Below, one piece after another: positions 12,062-19,639 of a stretch of 64,000 nucleotides of DNA. Position numbers and translations under genes: made by a program. Source of the DNA: Mycolicibacter icosiumassiliensis (lineage in GTDB: Bacteria > Actinomycetota > Actinomycetes > Mycobacteriales > Mycobacteriaceae); assembly GCF_900078685.2 (NCBI RefSeq), contig NZ_LT546166.1, positions 3,385,715-3,449,714 on the forward strand. The letters run 5' to 3'. The notes under the pieces were generated by a model. That model searched no databases. It was not told the DNA's origin and saw nothing but the letters and a program-made list of their open reading frames with translations. Every line of letters begins with the position of its first letter. Within the stretch, counting starts at the first letter, position 1.

Positions 12062-12137
12062 GGTGGCTGTAGTTCAGTTGGTAGAGCACCAGGTTGTGAT
12101 CCTGGGTGTCGCGGGTTCGAGTCCCGTCAGCCACCCC
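12062..12137 (+). tRNA. hisT: tRNA-His (GTG anticodon), insertion target
   Basis: Acceptor arm GTGGCTG pairs with CAGCCAC; the D-arm, the anticodon loop TTGTGAT with GTG at 12096-12098 and the T-arm GGTTCGAGTCC are intact. A G at 12062 pairs with C at 12135 as the G-1:C73 pair specific to tRNA-His. The 3' end from 12115 onward doubles as attL, so the functional tRNA is restored by element sequence. Confidence 0.96.
12115..12137 (+). other. attL core (tRNA-His 3' tail)
   Basis: The 23 bases from GTTCGAG to GCCACCCC are identical to 63358-63380. Bases before the core differ (GCGG versus CGGGA), marking the edge of identity. Confidence 0.93.
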
Positions 12138-12142
12138 GAGTA

Positions 12143-12180
12143 GAAACCCCGTCTGACCTGCTCAGACGGGGTTTCTTTTT
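12143..12180 (+). terminator. rho-independent terminator after tRNA-His, supplied by the element
   Basis: A 14-bp stem (GAAACCCCGTCTGA / TCAGACGGGGTTTC) with a 5-nt loop CCTGC is followed by TTTTT. It lies on the element side of attL and replaces the original chromosomal terminator, which is now at 63384-63413 beyond attR. Confidence 0.88.
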
Positions 12181-12191
12181 GCCCTCCGAGG

Positions 12192-12257
12192 GGCTCCATC
12201 CAATACGCTATCCAATAACTGGGCGAATCACGGGGAATCCGCAGGTCATCCAATAAC
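12192..12257 (+). repeat. left-end integrase arm-type repeats
   Basis: 12192-12219 matches 63213-63240 at 27 of 28 positions; both contain two copies of ATCCAATA spaced 12 bp. A third copy, CATCCAATAAC followed by CGCCCC, is at 12247-12257, and the right end also continues CGCCCC. The placement inside each att site fits arm-binding sites for the tyrosine integrase. Confidence 0.75.
12240..12248 (+). repeat. CGCAGGTCA motif, copy 1 of 9 in the element
   Basis: Exact copies on the plus strand start at 12240, 32463, 32882, 37108 and 45142, and on the minus strand (TGACCTGCG) at 14944, 32823, 37244 and 38160. All nine lie between genes, and eight are followed by G (CGCAGGTCAG). A related TGACCTGGG occurs at 21161 and 21899. 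No role is known; a binding site for an element-encoded protein is the simplest reading. Confidence 0.7.
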
Positions 12258-12428
12258 CGCCCCGCCGTCACCCCCAGACAGCGCCGTAAACGCACGTCAG
12301 AGCGCCGCCAGAGACACATCACGTCCCCGTCTGCCGCCGCCGAGTCCACCACCGCCTGCCCGCCCGAGGACACATCACGTCCCCGCCAGACCTACGCCTC
12401 GCCCCGCCACCGGCGTAACCTCCAGCAC

Positions 12429-12923
12429 ATGTCCACCGTCGTCCGCACCAGCCGCCGCGTCGCCTCCGTGCTGCGTCACGACGCGGACGTGCCCCGAACC
12501 GCCGACGGCTGGGTCAAGGTCACCGAACTGCTCCACCGCCTCGGTATCACCCGCGCCGAACTCGCCGACGTCCTCGCCGCCAGCGGGAGGTACGAACTCG
12601 ATCAGCACCAGCAGCGCATCAGGGCGAAGTACGGACACTCGCTGCCTACTGGGACCGGACAGCCCTCCGTGCCGCCCGCGACGCTCTACCACGGCACCAA
12701 GTGGCACAACCTGACCAGCATCCTCCGCGACGGACTCTCTCCGATGAGCCGCCAGCAAGTCCACCTCCACACCGATCCCGCCGTGGTTGTCCGCCGTGGA
12801 GCAGCAGTCCTCGCCATCGCCGCCCAGGAGGCGCACGAACAGGGACACCAGTTCTACGACGCAGGCAATGGAGTGTGGTTGACCTCCGCCGTGCCCGCCG
12901 CGTTCATCTCGCGCGCGAACTAG
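12429..12923 (+). CDS. kptA: RNA 2'-phosphotransferase, Tpt1/KptA family
   Basis: 164 residues carrying the full family signature: SVLRH (Arg16-His17), GWVKVTELL, RIRAKYGHS (Arg63/Arg65), TLYHGT near 86-90, GLSPMSRQQVHLH with a further Arg, and VWLTSAVP near 149-155. The enzyme uses NAD+ to remove an internal RNA 2'-phosphate through an ADP-ribosylated intermediate; some homologues ADP-ribosylate nucleic acid ends. First gene on the left of the element, after the att region. Bacteria lack the eukaryotic tRNA ligase substrate, so the role here is open: RNA repair or an anti-phage/ADP-ribosylation function. Confidence 0.88.
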   Translation: MSTVVRTSRRVASVLRHDADVPRTADGWVKVTELLHRLGITRAELADVLAASGRYELDQHQQRIRAKYGHSLPTGTGQPSVPPATLYHGTKWHNLTSILRDGLSPMSRQQVHLHTDPAVVVRRGAAVLAIAAQEAHEQGHQFYDAGNGVWLTSAVPAAFISRAN

Positions 12924-13270
12924 ACCTTCGACGTCGGCGGCACAAGCTCGATCACCGCCGTGCCCATCGGGCACCGCAGCGTCGCCGTCGGTGCCAGCAA
13001 CAGTTGACGGTCAACGTCATCGCACAGCGCCCGAACGTGGTCGTCCGGCCATCGCCAGTCCGCCAGTTCGAGAGCAACGAGCGCCTCGCCGAGCCCGCAG
13101 CTCAAGGTCACCGCTCCGCCGATCTGCCGCGTGTCCAGATAATCGCCCGTGGCGCTCACAGCCTCCCCGCCGCGTGGAGTCCAGGTGACGCGGCAGGTGA
13201 CGGTGTACCAGCCAGGCTCACGCGGTATAGGGACCGCATACGGGCGGGTGTCGTAGAGCGGCATGTTCAT
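12920..13270 (-). CDS. hypothetical protein, paralogue of 18476-18850
   Basis: 116 residues, MNMPLYDTRP..., start at 13270 (a second ATG is at 13264). It shares with the 18476-18850 product the pattern VRVTWTPRGGE near residue 27, GDYLD/GLYLD, and near the C-terminus PTATLRCPxG followed by a hydrophobic end (xLxLIP/ELVP). The two are clearly paralogues (about 124 and 116 residues). Convergent with kptA with a 4-bp overlap. No known domain recognised; the sequence is beta-rich without signal or membrane segment. Confidence 0.75.
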   Translation of the reverse strand: MNMPLYDTRPYAVPIPREPGWYTVTCRVTWTPRGGEAVSATGDYLDTRQIGGAVTLSCGLGEALVALELADWRWPDDHVRALCDDVDRQLLLAPTATLRCPMGTAVIELVPPTSKV

Positions 13271-13447
13271 CGAATCCGCTCGATCCGCTCGATGCCCTCG
13301 GTCGTCATGCTGTCTATTGTCCCGCCCAGCACCGACAATTACCAAAGCTCGCCGTGGGACGTACCACCCGAATCCCGGTGCGCGGCAACACGTCACGTCC
13401 CTAGTCGTGCCTTGCCGCCTGTCGGTGCGGTGCCCGACGATAGAGCC

Positions 13448-13861
13448 ATGACCGACACCCGAATCGACGCCATCGTGCTCTACCACGACGCCAGCTCCGA
13501 ATACCCGCCCTATCCGACGAAGGTCGCTCCCACCATCGAGCTGTACCAGCAGGTCGTGAAGGGCTACATCGAAGCTGTGCACCTCGAACTCCCTGATGGA
13601 ACCCGCGCCGTCATGTACGTGAATGAGGAAGGGCGGATTCATGCGCTGCCTATCAACCCGTTGGCTACTTCCGTTGCGCGGCAACTGAATCGCTACTTCG
13701 CCGACCCATACATCCTGGGTAACGCCATCATCGTCGGCGTGCGCGAGTGCGACGACGCCGACGCACCTCCCGCCATCACTTCCGCCGTGCAGTCCATCCA
13801 CACCAACCTCCGCATCGCGGGCTACGTGCAGACCCTGCGCGGGCAAGGTAGGCAGTCGTGA
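13448..13861 (+). CDS. DUF3846-like small protein
   Basis: 137 residues starting MTDTRIDAIVLYHD. The arrangement VVKGYIEAVHLE ... MYVNEEGRIHALPINPLATSVA ... YILGNAIIVG is the DUF3846 pattern found in actinophage and plasmid proteins. First gene of a four-gene cluster with 4-bp overlaps ending at 14938. Function unknown. Confidence 0.75.
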   Translation: MTDTRIDAIVLYHDASSEYPPYPTKVAPTIELYQQVVKGYIEAVHLELPDGTRAVMYVNEEGRIHALPINPLATSVARQLNRYFADPYILGNAIIVGVRECDDADAPPAITSAVQSIHTNLRIAGYVQTLRGQGRQS

Positions 13862-14271
13862 ACACCACCCCTGTACGCAACGTCGATGCGCTGCTGCTGG
13901 CTGCGGGGCGTCAAGGGACACCAATCCCCCACAACATCCCCGCCGACATGACTCTGTTCGCGGGACTGGTCGGCGCTTCTCGACTGCACCACGTCAACCT
14001 CACCACTCCCGACGGCGAACAGATCACGATGTGGCTCAACGGATCGGCGAACCCGCGCACCCTCACCCGCAACGAGACGGCGACGAGGTTGTATCAGCGG
14101 TTGAGTCCGGTCCCGACAACCGCCACCGTCCTCGGCGACGTCGTTGTCACGGGCTCCGTCGACGGTAACGTTCCATGGTCAGCGGTCGAACTGGTGCAGG
14201 GTCTACACGCCAACTTCGAGCACAACATGAGCGCGGCGTTGGACTCCATCGCGGAACAGGGACGGGGATGA
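13858..14271 (+). CDS. hypothetical protein
   Basis: 137 residues from a GTG start overlapping the previous stop. The central segment LHHVNLTTPDGEQITMWLNGSANPRTLTRNETATRLYQRL resembles the core of the upstream DUF3846-like protein (residue in a strand, a DG turn, then N-x-x-A-T-x-L), so it may be a divergent relative. No recognised motif, signal or membrane segment. Confidence 0.65.
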   Translation: MNTTPVRNVDALLLAAGRQGTPIPHNIPADMTLFAGLVGASRLHHVNLTTPDGEQITMWLNGSANPRTLTRNETATRLYQRLSPVPTTATVLGDVVVTGSVDGNVPWSAVELVQGLHANFEHNMSAALDSIAEQGRG

Positions 14272-14534
14272 ACTCCGTCAAGCGCTTCACCGTACGGTCC
14301 CGTGGCAAATGGAAGGTGACCGATGACAACGGCAGGGTGTCGGTGTGGGACATGGATAACTGCACGTGGAAGGGCGAATCGGGCGGTCCCTGGAGCATCA
14401 TTCGCGGCATCAATTACCCCTGTGTCGGTGCCGTTTTCGAGGTAGAGGTCGAAGACCCGAGCCGCGAGTGGACGATGCCGACGAAGAGGCTGGTGTCGTC
14501 AAATGTGGTGTCCATCGAGAGGACTGAGGCATGA
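14268..14534 (+). CDS. hypothetical small basic protein
   Basis: 88 residues starting MNSVKRFTVRSRGKWKV. ATG 14268 overlaps the previous stop by 4 bp, which is why this start is preferred over in-frame upstream codons. Rich in beta-strand-forming and charged residues (FEVEVEDPSREWTMPTKRL). Part of the 13448-14938 cluster; function unknown. Confidence 0.65.
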   Translation: MNSVKRFTVRSRGKWKVTDDNGRVSVWDMDNCTWKGESGGPWSIIRGINYPCVGAVFEVEVEDPSREWTMPTKRLVSSNVVSIERTEA

Positions 14535-14938
14535 CCGATCATCCACTCTCCCTGCCATCAGGCATGGTGCTGGCGGCGGTGTCCCCCGACGGACTCAACG
14601 TTGAGTACCTGCACTCCGCCAACCCCCGCGTACAACTCGACCCTGCGGGAATCCTCACCGGTGATACTGACCTCGTTAATGCCGTGTGGGCGACAATCAA
14701 CGGCTCCGACGAGTACATCGACGGAGACGAACAGTTGGTTTTCCTACACTGCCTGACCGAGGTTCATCCGACAGGGTTGAGTACGGTAGTGCCGACGGCG
14801 CGGTGGTTCTTGCCAGGTGATCGCGACTCACTGCCTGACTGGGCAATTGCGATGGCGGCGGTGATGCCCGTCGGGTCGGAGCTGAACGCGGCGTTGGACA
14901 CCTACCTGCGCGAGATAGAGAACGTCGACGAGGAATAG
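14531..14938 (+). CDS. hypothetical acidic protein
   Basis: 135 residues, MTDHPLSLPSGMVLAAVSPDG..., acidic C-terminus LREIENVDEE. Start overlaps the previous stop by 4 bp (ATGA). No domain recognised. A CGCAGGTCA motif in reverse orientation follows 6 bp after the stop (14944), and the converging HTH gene ends at 14958. Confidence 0.65.
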   Translation: MTDHPLSLPSGMVLAAVSPDGLNVEYLHSANPRVQLDPAGILTGDTDLVNAVWATINGSDEYIDGDEQLVFLHCLTEVHPTGLSTVVPTARWFLPGDRDSLPDWAIAMAAVMPVGSELNAALDTYLREIENVDEE

Positions 14939-14957
14939 AGCACTGACCTGCGGGAAT

Positions 14958-15200
14958 CTACGTCCCCTGGGCTGCGCGGGCTAGCTGGTTGACCGTCGGC
15001 ACGCCAAGCCCGGTCTCGGCGGCAATCACCCGTGCGGGATACCCACACTCCTTGAGCTGTGCCACCAACGCCGCCCGCTCGGCTGCAACCTCGATCCCCT
15101 GTTCCCGCAGCGTATGCGCCTTCTCGGTTGCCTTCATCAGCTCACGGATCAATCGGCGGGACTCAGGTGTTGCGCTGACCTCTACAGGTGGGCGTGCCAT
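14958..15200 (-). CDS. small HTH protein with coiled N-terminus
   Basis: 80 residues. A charged helical N-terminus (RRLIRELMKATEKAHTLREQ) precedes a compact HTH: LVAQLKECGYPARVIAAETGLGVPTVNQLARA. It overlaps the stop of the upstream Ala/Glu-rich protein gene (ATG at 15200 within GTGATG). One of five tiny HTH genes of this design in the element, each next to an exported or coiled protein gene. Likely a local DNA-binding regulator. Confidence 0.7.
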   Translation of the reverse strand: MARPPVEVSATPESRRLIRELMKATEKAHTLREQGIEVAAERAALVAQLKECGYPARVIAAETGLGVPTVNQLARAAQGT

Positions 15201-15979
15201 CACGCAACCGCCGTTTCCGTGCGACGGATGCGGGGGCGGCGGTCTAGGCGCTTCGGCACGCTGTGCCGCACCCGTCGTGTTGAGTGGATGCGCGGGCGGC
15301 TGTCCACCGCCTTCGCCTGCGCCGTGGACGGGGCGTCCGCCACGATCTCCGCCTCTACCTGCACATCTCCATGTCCCTCATCTACCTCCGTCTCCGCCTG
15401 CGCGGGTGCCTGCGCGCCTGCGTTGACGACGATCTCGGGCTGTACAGGGATGGTGTTCGCCTCGATCTCCGCCAGAGCCATCTCGGCGGCGAACGCCTCC
15501 GTCTGCGCGTCGGCGAGGGCTGCTTGTGCCGCGTCAACCCGTGCCCGTGCCTGCGCCAGGGCGATGTCCTGGTCGCTCCCAAGGGCTGCGGTCTCGGTTT
15601 CGGTTTCGCCGTCCGATGCGAGCGACAGCGAGTATCCACATTGGGTCTCGATGGTGTGCTCTACCTTGGTCTCGGTCTCGACGGTGGGCTCCGCCTCGGC
15701 GGTCGCACCGGCCTGCGCGAGGCGGCGGGCAACGACGGCGGCTTGAACACCGAGGGTGATCACCTCGGCGTCGGTGATGGTCTCCCCCTCGGCGTGGCGC
15801 GTTGCCACGGCGGTGGCGGAGGCGATCCATCCGTCGAACGCGCGGCGGACGGCAGGGTCTTTCACCGACCGTCCGATGGACGCGGCGGCGCGCCGGAACA
15901 TCGGCACGGCGTGGTCAGTCAACCAGCGATCACGTGCCACCAGGCGGTCAAGTAGGGCGACGAACTCGGTCTCAGTCAT
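15200..15979 (-). CDS. hypothetical Ala/Glu-rich coiled-coil protein
   Basis: About 259 residues starting MTETEFVALLDRLVARDRWL at ATG 15979. An N-terminal helical region (MFRRAAASIGRSVKDPAVRRAFDG) is followed by a long Ala/Glu-rich segment with a strong coiled coil (QARARVDAAQAALADAQTEAFAAEMALAEIEAN) and a basic tail (RRPRIRRTETAVA). No signal peptide. Operon with the HTH gene at 14958-15200. An upstream possible start at 16009 would run through promoter-like AT-rich sequence and is less likely. Function unknown. Confidence 0.65.
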   Translation of the reverse strand: MTETEFVALLDRLVARDRWLTDHAVPMFRRAAASIGRSVKDPAVRRAFDGWIASATAVATRHAEGETITDAEVITLGVQAAVVARRLAQAGATAEAEPTVETETKVEHTIETQCGYSLSLASDGETETETAALGSDQDIALAQARARVDAAQAALADAQTEAFAAEMALAEIEANTIPVQPEIVVNAGAQAPAQAETEVDEGHGDVQVEAEIVADAPSTAQAKAVDSRPRIHSTRRVRHSVPKRLDRRPRIRRTETAVA

Positions 15980-16094
15980 GCCATTAACTATACCTGTTAT
16001 ATAGCTCAATAGGGCGACACGCCCGGAAGTACAGCAAAGTACGACAGGAATGCGTTTCTCCTGTATAGCACCGGTTTACGGGTAAAATCACACC
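15980..16094. promoter_or_regulatory. divergent promoter region with two dyads
   Basis: Between 15979 (leftward) and 16095 (rightward). CTATAcctgttaTATAG lies next to the leftward start. ACAGGA...TCCTGT arms spaced by 9 bp lie around 16037-16057. TAAAAT at 16083-16088 is 6 nt before ATG 16095, which suggests a leaderless transcript for the secreted protein. Confidence 0.5.
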
Positions 16095-16595
16095 ATGACA
16101 GCAACCCTCGCAACACGGAGTTCGACGTTAGCTGCGGCTGGCGTTGTGACCGCCGCGTTGATGGTGCCAGTGGTCGCCGCCGCGCCCTACGCGCCCGCAG
16201 TTCCCCCGCTTCCTCCGATGCCCACCGTCACCGTGGATGTCGACCTGACCGCCTGGTCTGACCTCCCCCTAATCGGGCAGTTGTTCGACACACCCGACGG
16301 CTTGTCGGGGCTGTTTCCTGGGCTTGATCTCCTGCTCAGCGAAACGGGTATCTCGGATGTGTTGCGGGGCTTGCCCTTTGGGCTCGGAGACCTGTTCGGC
16401 AACCTGCTCGTCGGCGTCGGTGCGCAGCCCTACCTAGATTTCGTCGGCGCGTTTCCGCTGGTAGGTCCATTGTTGGAGGGGATCACGGAGGCGATCATCG
16501 CCATGCCGATCACCGGTCCCCTCGTCGAGGACTTCTTGGCTGACCTACCCGTCAGCGACTGGGTCTCGCTGATCGGCGGCTTCTTCGATTTCTAG
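16095..16595 (+). CDS. small secreted hydrophobic/acidic protein
   Basis: 166 residues. N-terminal signal peptide (AAAGVVTAALMVPVVAAAPYA, cleavage about residue 30), a proline-rich linker, then a glycine/leucine/aspartate-rich segment with repeated P-L-I-G-x-L/F units (DLPLIGQLF, FPLVGPLLEG, MPITGPLVEDFL) ending SLIGGFFDF. Resembles the exported 430-residue protein encoded at 16864-18156. No PE or PPE domain. Exported by Sec and probably envelope-associated (inference). Confidence 0.72.
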   Translation: MTATLATRSSTLAAAGVVTAALMVPVVAAAPYAPAVPPLPPMPTVTVDVDLTAWSDLPLIGQLFDTPDGLSGLFPGLDLLLSETGISDVLRGLPFGLGDLFGNLLVGVGAQPYLDFVGAFPLVGPLLEGITEAIIAMPITGPLVEDFLADLPVSDWVSLIGGFFDF

Positions 16596-16613
16596 TCCCC
16601 TACCTGGACATAA

Positions 16614-16646
16614 CGAAACCCCCGCCGATTGACGACGGGGGTTTCG
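16614..16646 (+). terminator. terminator between 16095 and 16662 genes
   Basis: CGAAACCCCCG and CGGGGGTTTCG form an 11-bp stem around CCGATTGACGA. It works for the rightward secreted-protein gene and, on the other strand, possibly for the leftward HTH gene ending at 16662. Confidence 0.85.
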
Positions 16647-16661
16647 TGGTTTTCGGTTGTG

Positions 16662-16859
16662 CTACACCGGGTTTGCGATGTTGAACGCGCGGCTGGTGGA
16701 GACTCCCATCAACCGCCCGAGGCGGACATAGCTGACCTTGAACTCGTCGTGCAACCGTCTCGCCAGGGCGGAACGTTCGCCGGAGGCGGTGGAGAGTGCG
16801 CCCCAGGCGGAGCGCACCTCCTCCGTCTTGACTGATAGCTCAGCCAGCAGCTCGTCCAT
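16662..16859 (-). CDS. small HTH protein
   Basis: 65 residues from ATG 16859: MDELLAELSVKTEEVRSAW, then LARRLHDEFKVSYVRLGRLMGVSTSRAFNIAN, a helix-turn-helix of the same build as those encoded at 14958, 24142, 28234 and 57302. Only 4 bp separate it from the stop of the secreted 430-residue protein gene upstream, so they share an operon. Longer readings of the frame run back into that gene and are not used. Confidence 0.7.
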   Translation of the reverse strand: MDELLAELSVKTEEVRSAWGALSTASGERSALARRLHDEFKVSYVRLGRLMGVSTSRAFNIANPV

Positions 16860-16863
16860 CGGA

Positions 16864-18156
16864 CTAGAAGCTGAACAGGTCGGCGAATCCGCTGAAGATT
16901 CCGTCGAGTCCGCCACCGAACAGGTCACCGATACCGTCGAGTCCACCACCGAACAGCAGGTCAGCACCTACCAACGGCAGAGCCAGCGGGATCATCAGAC
17001 CCAAGCCGATGACGTCCAACGGAGCCAACAGGACGCCGAGCGGTCCGAGCGCATCAGAGAGGCTGAAGCCCAAGATGTCGTTGATGTTCGGGAGGCCGGT
17101 GAGGAAGTCCTGCACACCGCTCAGGTCGATGCCCATGAACTCGGTGCTAGCAGCAGGGTTCGCGACGAAATCGCTTGCGAGGCTGGAGAGCAAGTAGTTC
17201 GGCTCTGCGAACGCCGTTGCTTCCGCACCACCGAGCAGGTCACCGATCCCGCCGCCGAATAGGTCGCCGAAGCCGCCGAACAGATCACTGAGCCCGCTGC
17301 CGCCGAACAGGTCACCGATACCGCCACCGAACAGGAGATCGGCGGCGACGAGTGGGAGTGCCAGCGGAATCATCAGCCCGAGACCGATGAGGTCTAGTGG
17401 AGCAGCCAACACACCGAGCGGTCCCAGCATGTCGCTGATGCTGAAACCCAAAATGTCGTTGATGTTGGGGAGACCTTCGATGAGCGCCTGGACGCCGCTG
17501 AGGTCGACGCCGAGGAACTCGGTACCGGCAGCGCTGGAGGCTTCCGCCCCGCCGATGAGGTCACCGATACCGCCTCCGCTGACCAGTCCCTGCCAGAAGT
17601 CCGAGGTGTCGAACAAGGTCGGGAACGGGTTGATGACGGAGCTGGTGAGAAGCTGCGTCAGCACGGGGAGTGCGCGGAACGCCGTTTCGATGGGCTCCCC
17701 GATCAGCGGTAGTCCACCCAGACCCGACGCGACGGTCTGCGCGAACTGGTCGTAGCCGCTTGCGATACCGGCGAGGTCTGGGTTATCAGCGGCGAGGGAG
17801 TGCAGCAGATAATCCGGTCCCGCGATGGCGAGTGCACCAGGCACGGCGGGCAACGCCATCAGGTACGGAGCCAGCGTTTCCAGCGTCGGGAGGAATCCCA
17901 ACGGGTTCTGCAACCCGTTCAACAGTATCTGCGGCAACGGGGTAAGCGCTGTGCTGCCGAGGCTTTCTGGGTTGAACAGCGGCACGTTTGGGTTGAATAA
18001 CGATCCGCCTGCGGTCAGCTCGATGTCGAAGTTCGACGTGCTGAAGGTCGGGAGAGTCGGCTCGACGGTCGCAGCGATGGGAGCCACGACGGCGGCGGTT
18101 GCCAAGGTCGCGGCTGCGAAGGGCGCTAGAGCACGGTTGAGGGTTGCGTTGGTCAT
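16864..18156 (-). CDS. secreted glycine-rich protein with a duplicated module
   Basis: 430 residues. Signal peptide in the first 29 residues (APFAAATLATAAVVAPIAA). The middle and end contain two copies of a roughly 85-residue unit: TEFLGVDLSGVQALIEGLPN...LLFGGG and TEFMGIDLSGVQDFLTGLPN...LLFGGG, each running through NINDILGFS, LGPLGVL, APLDxIGLGLMIPLALPL and ending in GGGIGDLFGG/GGLDGIGDLFGG repeats. It lacks PE/PPE domains and is presumably Sec-exported to the envelope. In operon with the HTH gene at 16662-16859. Confidence 0.75.
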   Translation of the reverse strand: MTNATLNRALAPFAAATLATAAVVAPIAATVEPTLPTFSTSNFDIELTAGGSLFNPNVPLFNPESLGSTALTPLPQILLNGLQNPLGFLPTLETLAPYLMALPAVPGALAIAGPDYLLHSLAADNPDLAGIASGYDQFAQTVASGLGGLPLIGEPIETAFRALPVLTQLLTSSVINPFPTLFDTSDFWQGLVSGGGIGDLIGGAEASSAAGTEFLGVDLSGVQALIEGLPNINDILGFSISDMLGPLGVLAAPLDLIGLGLMIPLALPLVAADLLFGGGIGDLFGGSGLSDLFGGFGDLFGGGIGDLLGGAEATAFAEPNYLLSSLASDFVANPAASTEFMGIDLSGVQDFLTGLPNINDILGFSLSDALGPLGVLLAPLDVIGLGLMIPLALPLVGADLLFGGGLDGIGDLFGGGLDGIFSGFADLFSF

Positions 18157-18475
18157 CGAAACGTCCTTTGCTAGGTGGAACTTCTTAGCCTCAGTATATC
18201 GAGCATTTACCTACTTTCACCTGGCTAGATAAGCTGCTTCGGCGTGTCCGACCGTTTCTAGATGTGTTTGCTAACGTGACGTTAACAGGGCATCGAGATG
18301 GACACGGGATCGTCGTGGGAACGGCGCTGTATGCACTAAATCAGGAGTACGGAGCGGGATTTCGGCAAGGAAACGGCTCTGGGAGAGGGTTTTCGGGCGA
18401 TGCGGTGGAGTTGCCATCTTGGCGGAGGGGTCAAAATGGCAGGTCAGGAGGTATCGGTAGTGCCGATACCTTCGG
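18157..18475. other. 319-bp intergenic region
   Basis: Promoter region of the leftward secreted-protein gene (AT-rich stretch around 18180-18215 including TATATCGAGCATTTACC). The remainder to the stop of the 18476 gene shows no convincing gene; a 71-codon rightward frame has no ribosome site or family features. Confidence 0.5.
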
Positions 18476-18850
18476 TTAATCGCCCCGAGGAATCAACGTC
18501 AAACGCAGTTCACCGCTCGGACAGCGCAGCGTTGCGGTCGGTCGTTCATTGAATTGGTCGTTGACCGTCGCCAGGAGCCGCGTCAGCTCGTCGTCGGTGA
18601 GGGTGTCCAGTTCGTCGGACAGTCCCAGCTCAGCCACCAAGACCGTTGTACCGTCGCCGAGATAGGGATAACCGTCGGCGCGGATCGCGTCCAGGTACAG
18701 ACCTTCAATGGTGACGGGTTCGCCGCCGCGTGGTGTCCACGTTACCCTCACCCACACCAGGTGCAGGTCGGGCAGGTGAGGCTCGGGTTCGATGGCGAAT
18801 GTCGTGTCGTACGGTGCGGTTCCGGTTTTGCAGGCGGTGTAGAACATCAC
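18476..18850 (-). CDS. hypothetical protein, paralogue of 12920-13270
   Basis: 124 residues, MMFYTACKTGTAPYDT.... Shares VRVTWTPRGGE, GLYLD and PTATLRCPSGELRLTLIP with the paralogue next to kptA. The start overlaps the stop of the serine resolvase gene by 4 bp, so the two are translated together. Function unknown; co-occurrence of this family with two different mobile-element genes suggests element maintenance rather than metabolism (inference). Confidence 0.72.
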   Translation of the reverse strand: MMFYTACKTGTAPYDTTFAIEPEPHLPDLHLVWVRVTWTPRGGEPVTIEGLYLDAIRADGYPYLGDGTTVLVAELGLSDELDTLTDDELTRLLATVNDQFNERPTATLRCPSGELRLTLIPRGD

Positions 18851-19410
18851 GCCGCCGCCTTCAGGTATCGGAACACCGTCGCTCTGCTGACGTTGAACAT
18901 CTCCATCAGCTCCGATACGGGCTCTCCACCGTGGTACAGCCTGACTAGGCGTTTCCGCTGGTCAGCGTCCAACTTCGGAGGCTTGGTCGCAGGCAAACCC
19001 CGCGCGAGGCGGGCGGAACGGGACGCGGCGCGACGCTCAGCACCAAGTTCAAGCTCAAGTTCGGCGAGCGAAGCCATGATGGCAGCGATTGCCCGCCCCG
19101 TCGGCGTGCTGGTGTCCACTGCTTCCCTCAGCGCCACAACGGTAATACCGCGCGAGGTCAGGTCAGCAATAGTTGCCGTGACTTCGGCAACCGACCTACC
19201 TGTCCTATCGAGAGCAACGGTCACGAGCTGGTCGCCGGGGCGAAGCCATGCCAGCGCCTCCGCTAGACCAGGGCGATCCGTACCGGCCTTTCCCGATGCG
19301 ATGTCGGAGAATTCACGGTCAGGGGTAATGCCTGTCGCTGCCAGTTGGTCGCGCTGCTGGTCGAGGGACTGGTGATCCGTCGACACCCTCATGTAGAAAG
19401 CGGTAGCCAT
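18847..19410 (-). CDS. serine recombinase (resolvase/invertase family)
   Basis: 187 residues. Catalytic N-terminal domain with YMRVSTDHQSLDQQRDQL (active serine at residue 10), DIASGKAGTDRPGL, LVTVALDRTGRSVAEV (DRTGRS motif) and the dimer helix AIAAIMASLAELELELGAERR, then a C-terminal HTH (VSELMEMFNVSRATVFRYLKAAA). This is a full-length small resolvase, suited to resolving dimers or cointegrates. The 198 bp upstream (19411-19608) could hold its res site but no clear repeats are evident. Confidence 0.92.
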   Translation of the reverse strand: MATAFYMRVSTDHQSLDQQRDQLAATGITPDREFSDIASGKAGTDRPGLAEALAWLRPGDQLVTVALDRTGRSVAEVTATIADLTSRGITVVALREAVDTSTPTGRAIAAIMASLAELELELGAERRAASRSARLARGLPATKPPKLDADQRKRLVRLYHGGEPVSELMEMFNVSRATVFRYLKAAA

Positions 19411-19639
19411 ACCTGGAGTCTCACATGGGATTACGACAACATGCGAGACTCGGCTCGGGACGTGACGGGTGCTGAGGTCGCTGGGCGCATCCCGCCGTGA
19501 GGGCTCAGAACCAAGTCGCTAATCAGCGGTCAACAGTGAAAAGATACGACACCATATCTGCGACTGCTGTCCTGGGCTTTCGTCGCTCCGTCGGGGGCGA
19601 GAGGGCCTTGCCCCCATGTAGTGGACACGGGATTTGTGG

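Noticed and set aside
18264..18479. 71-codon plus-strand frame
   Set aside because: No ribosome site or recognisable features; lies in a promoter region.
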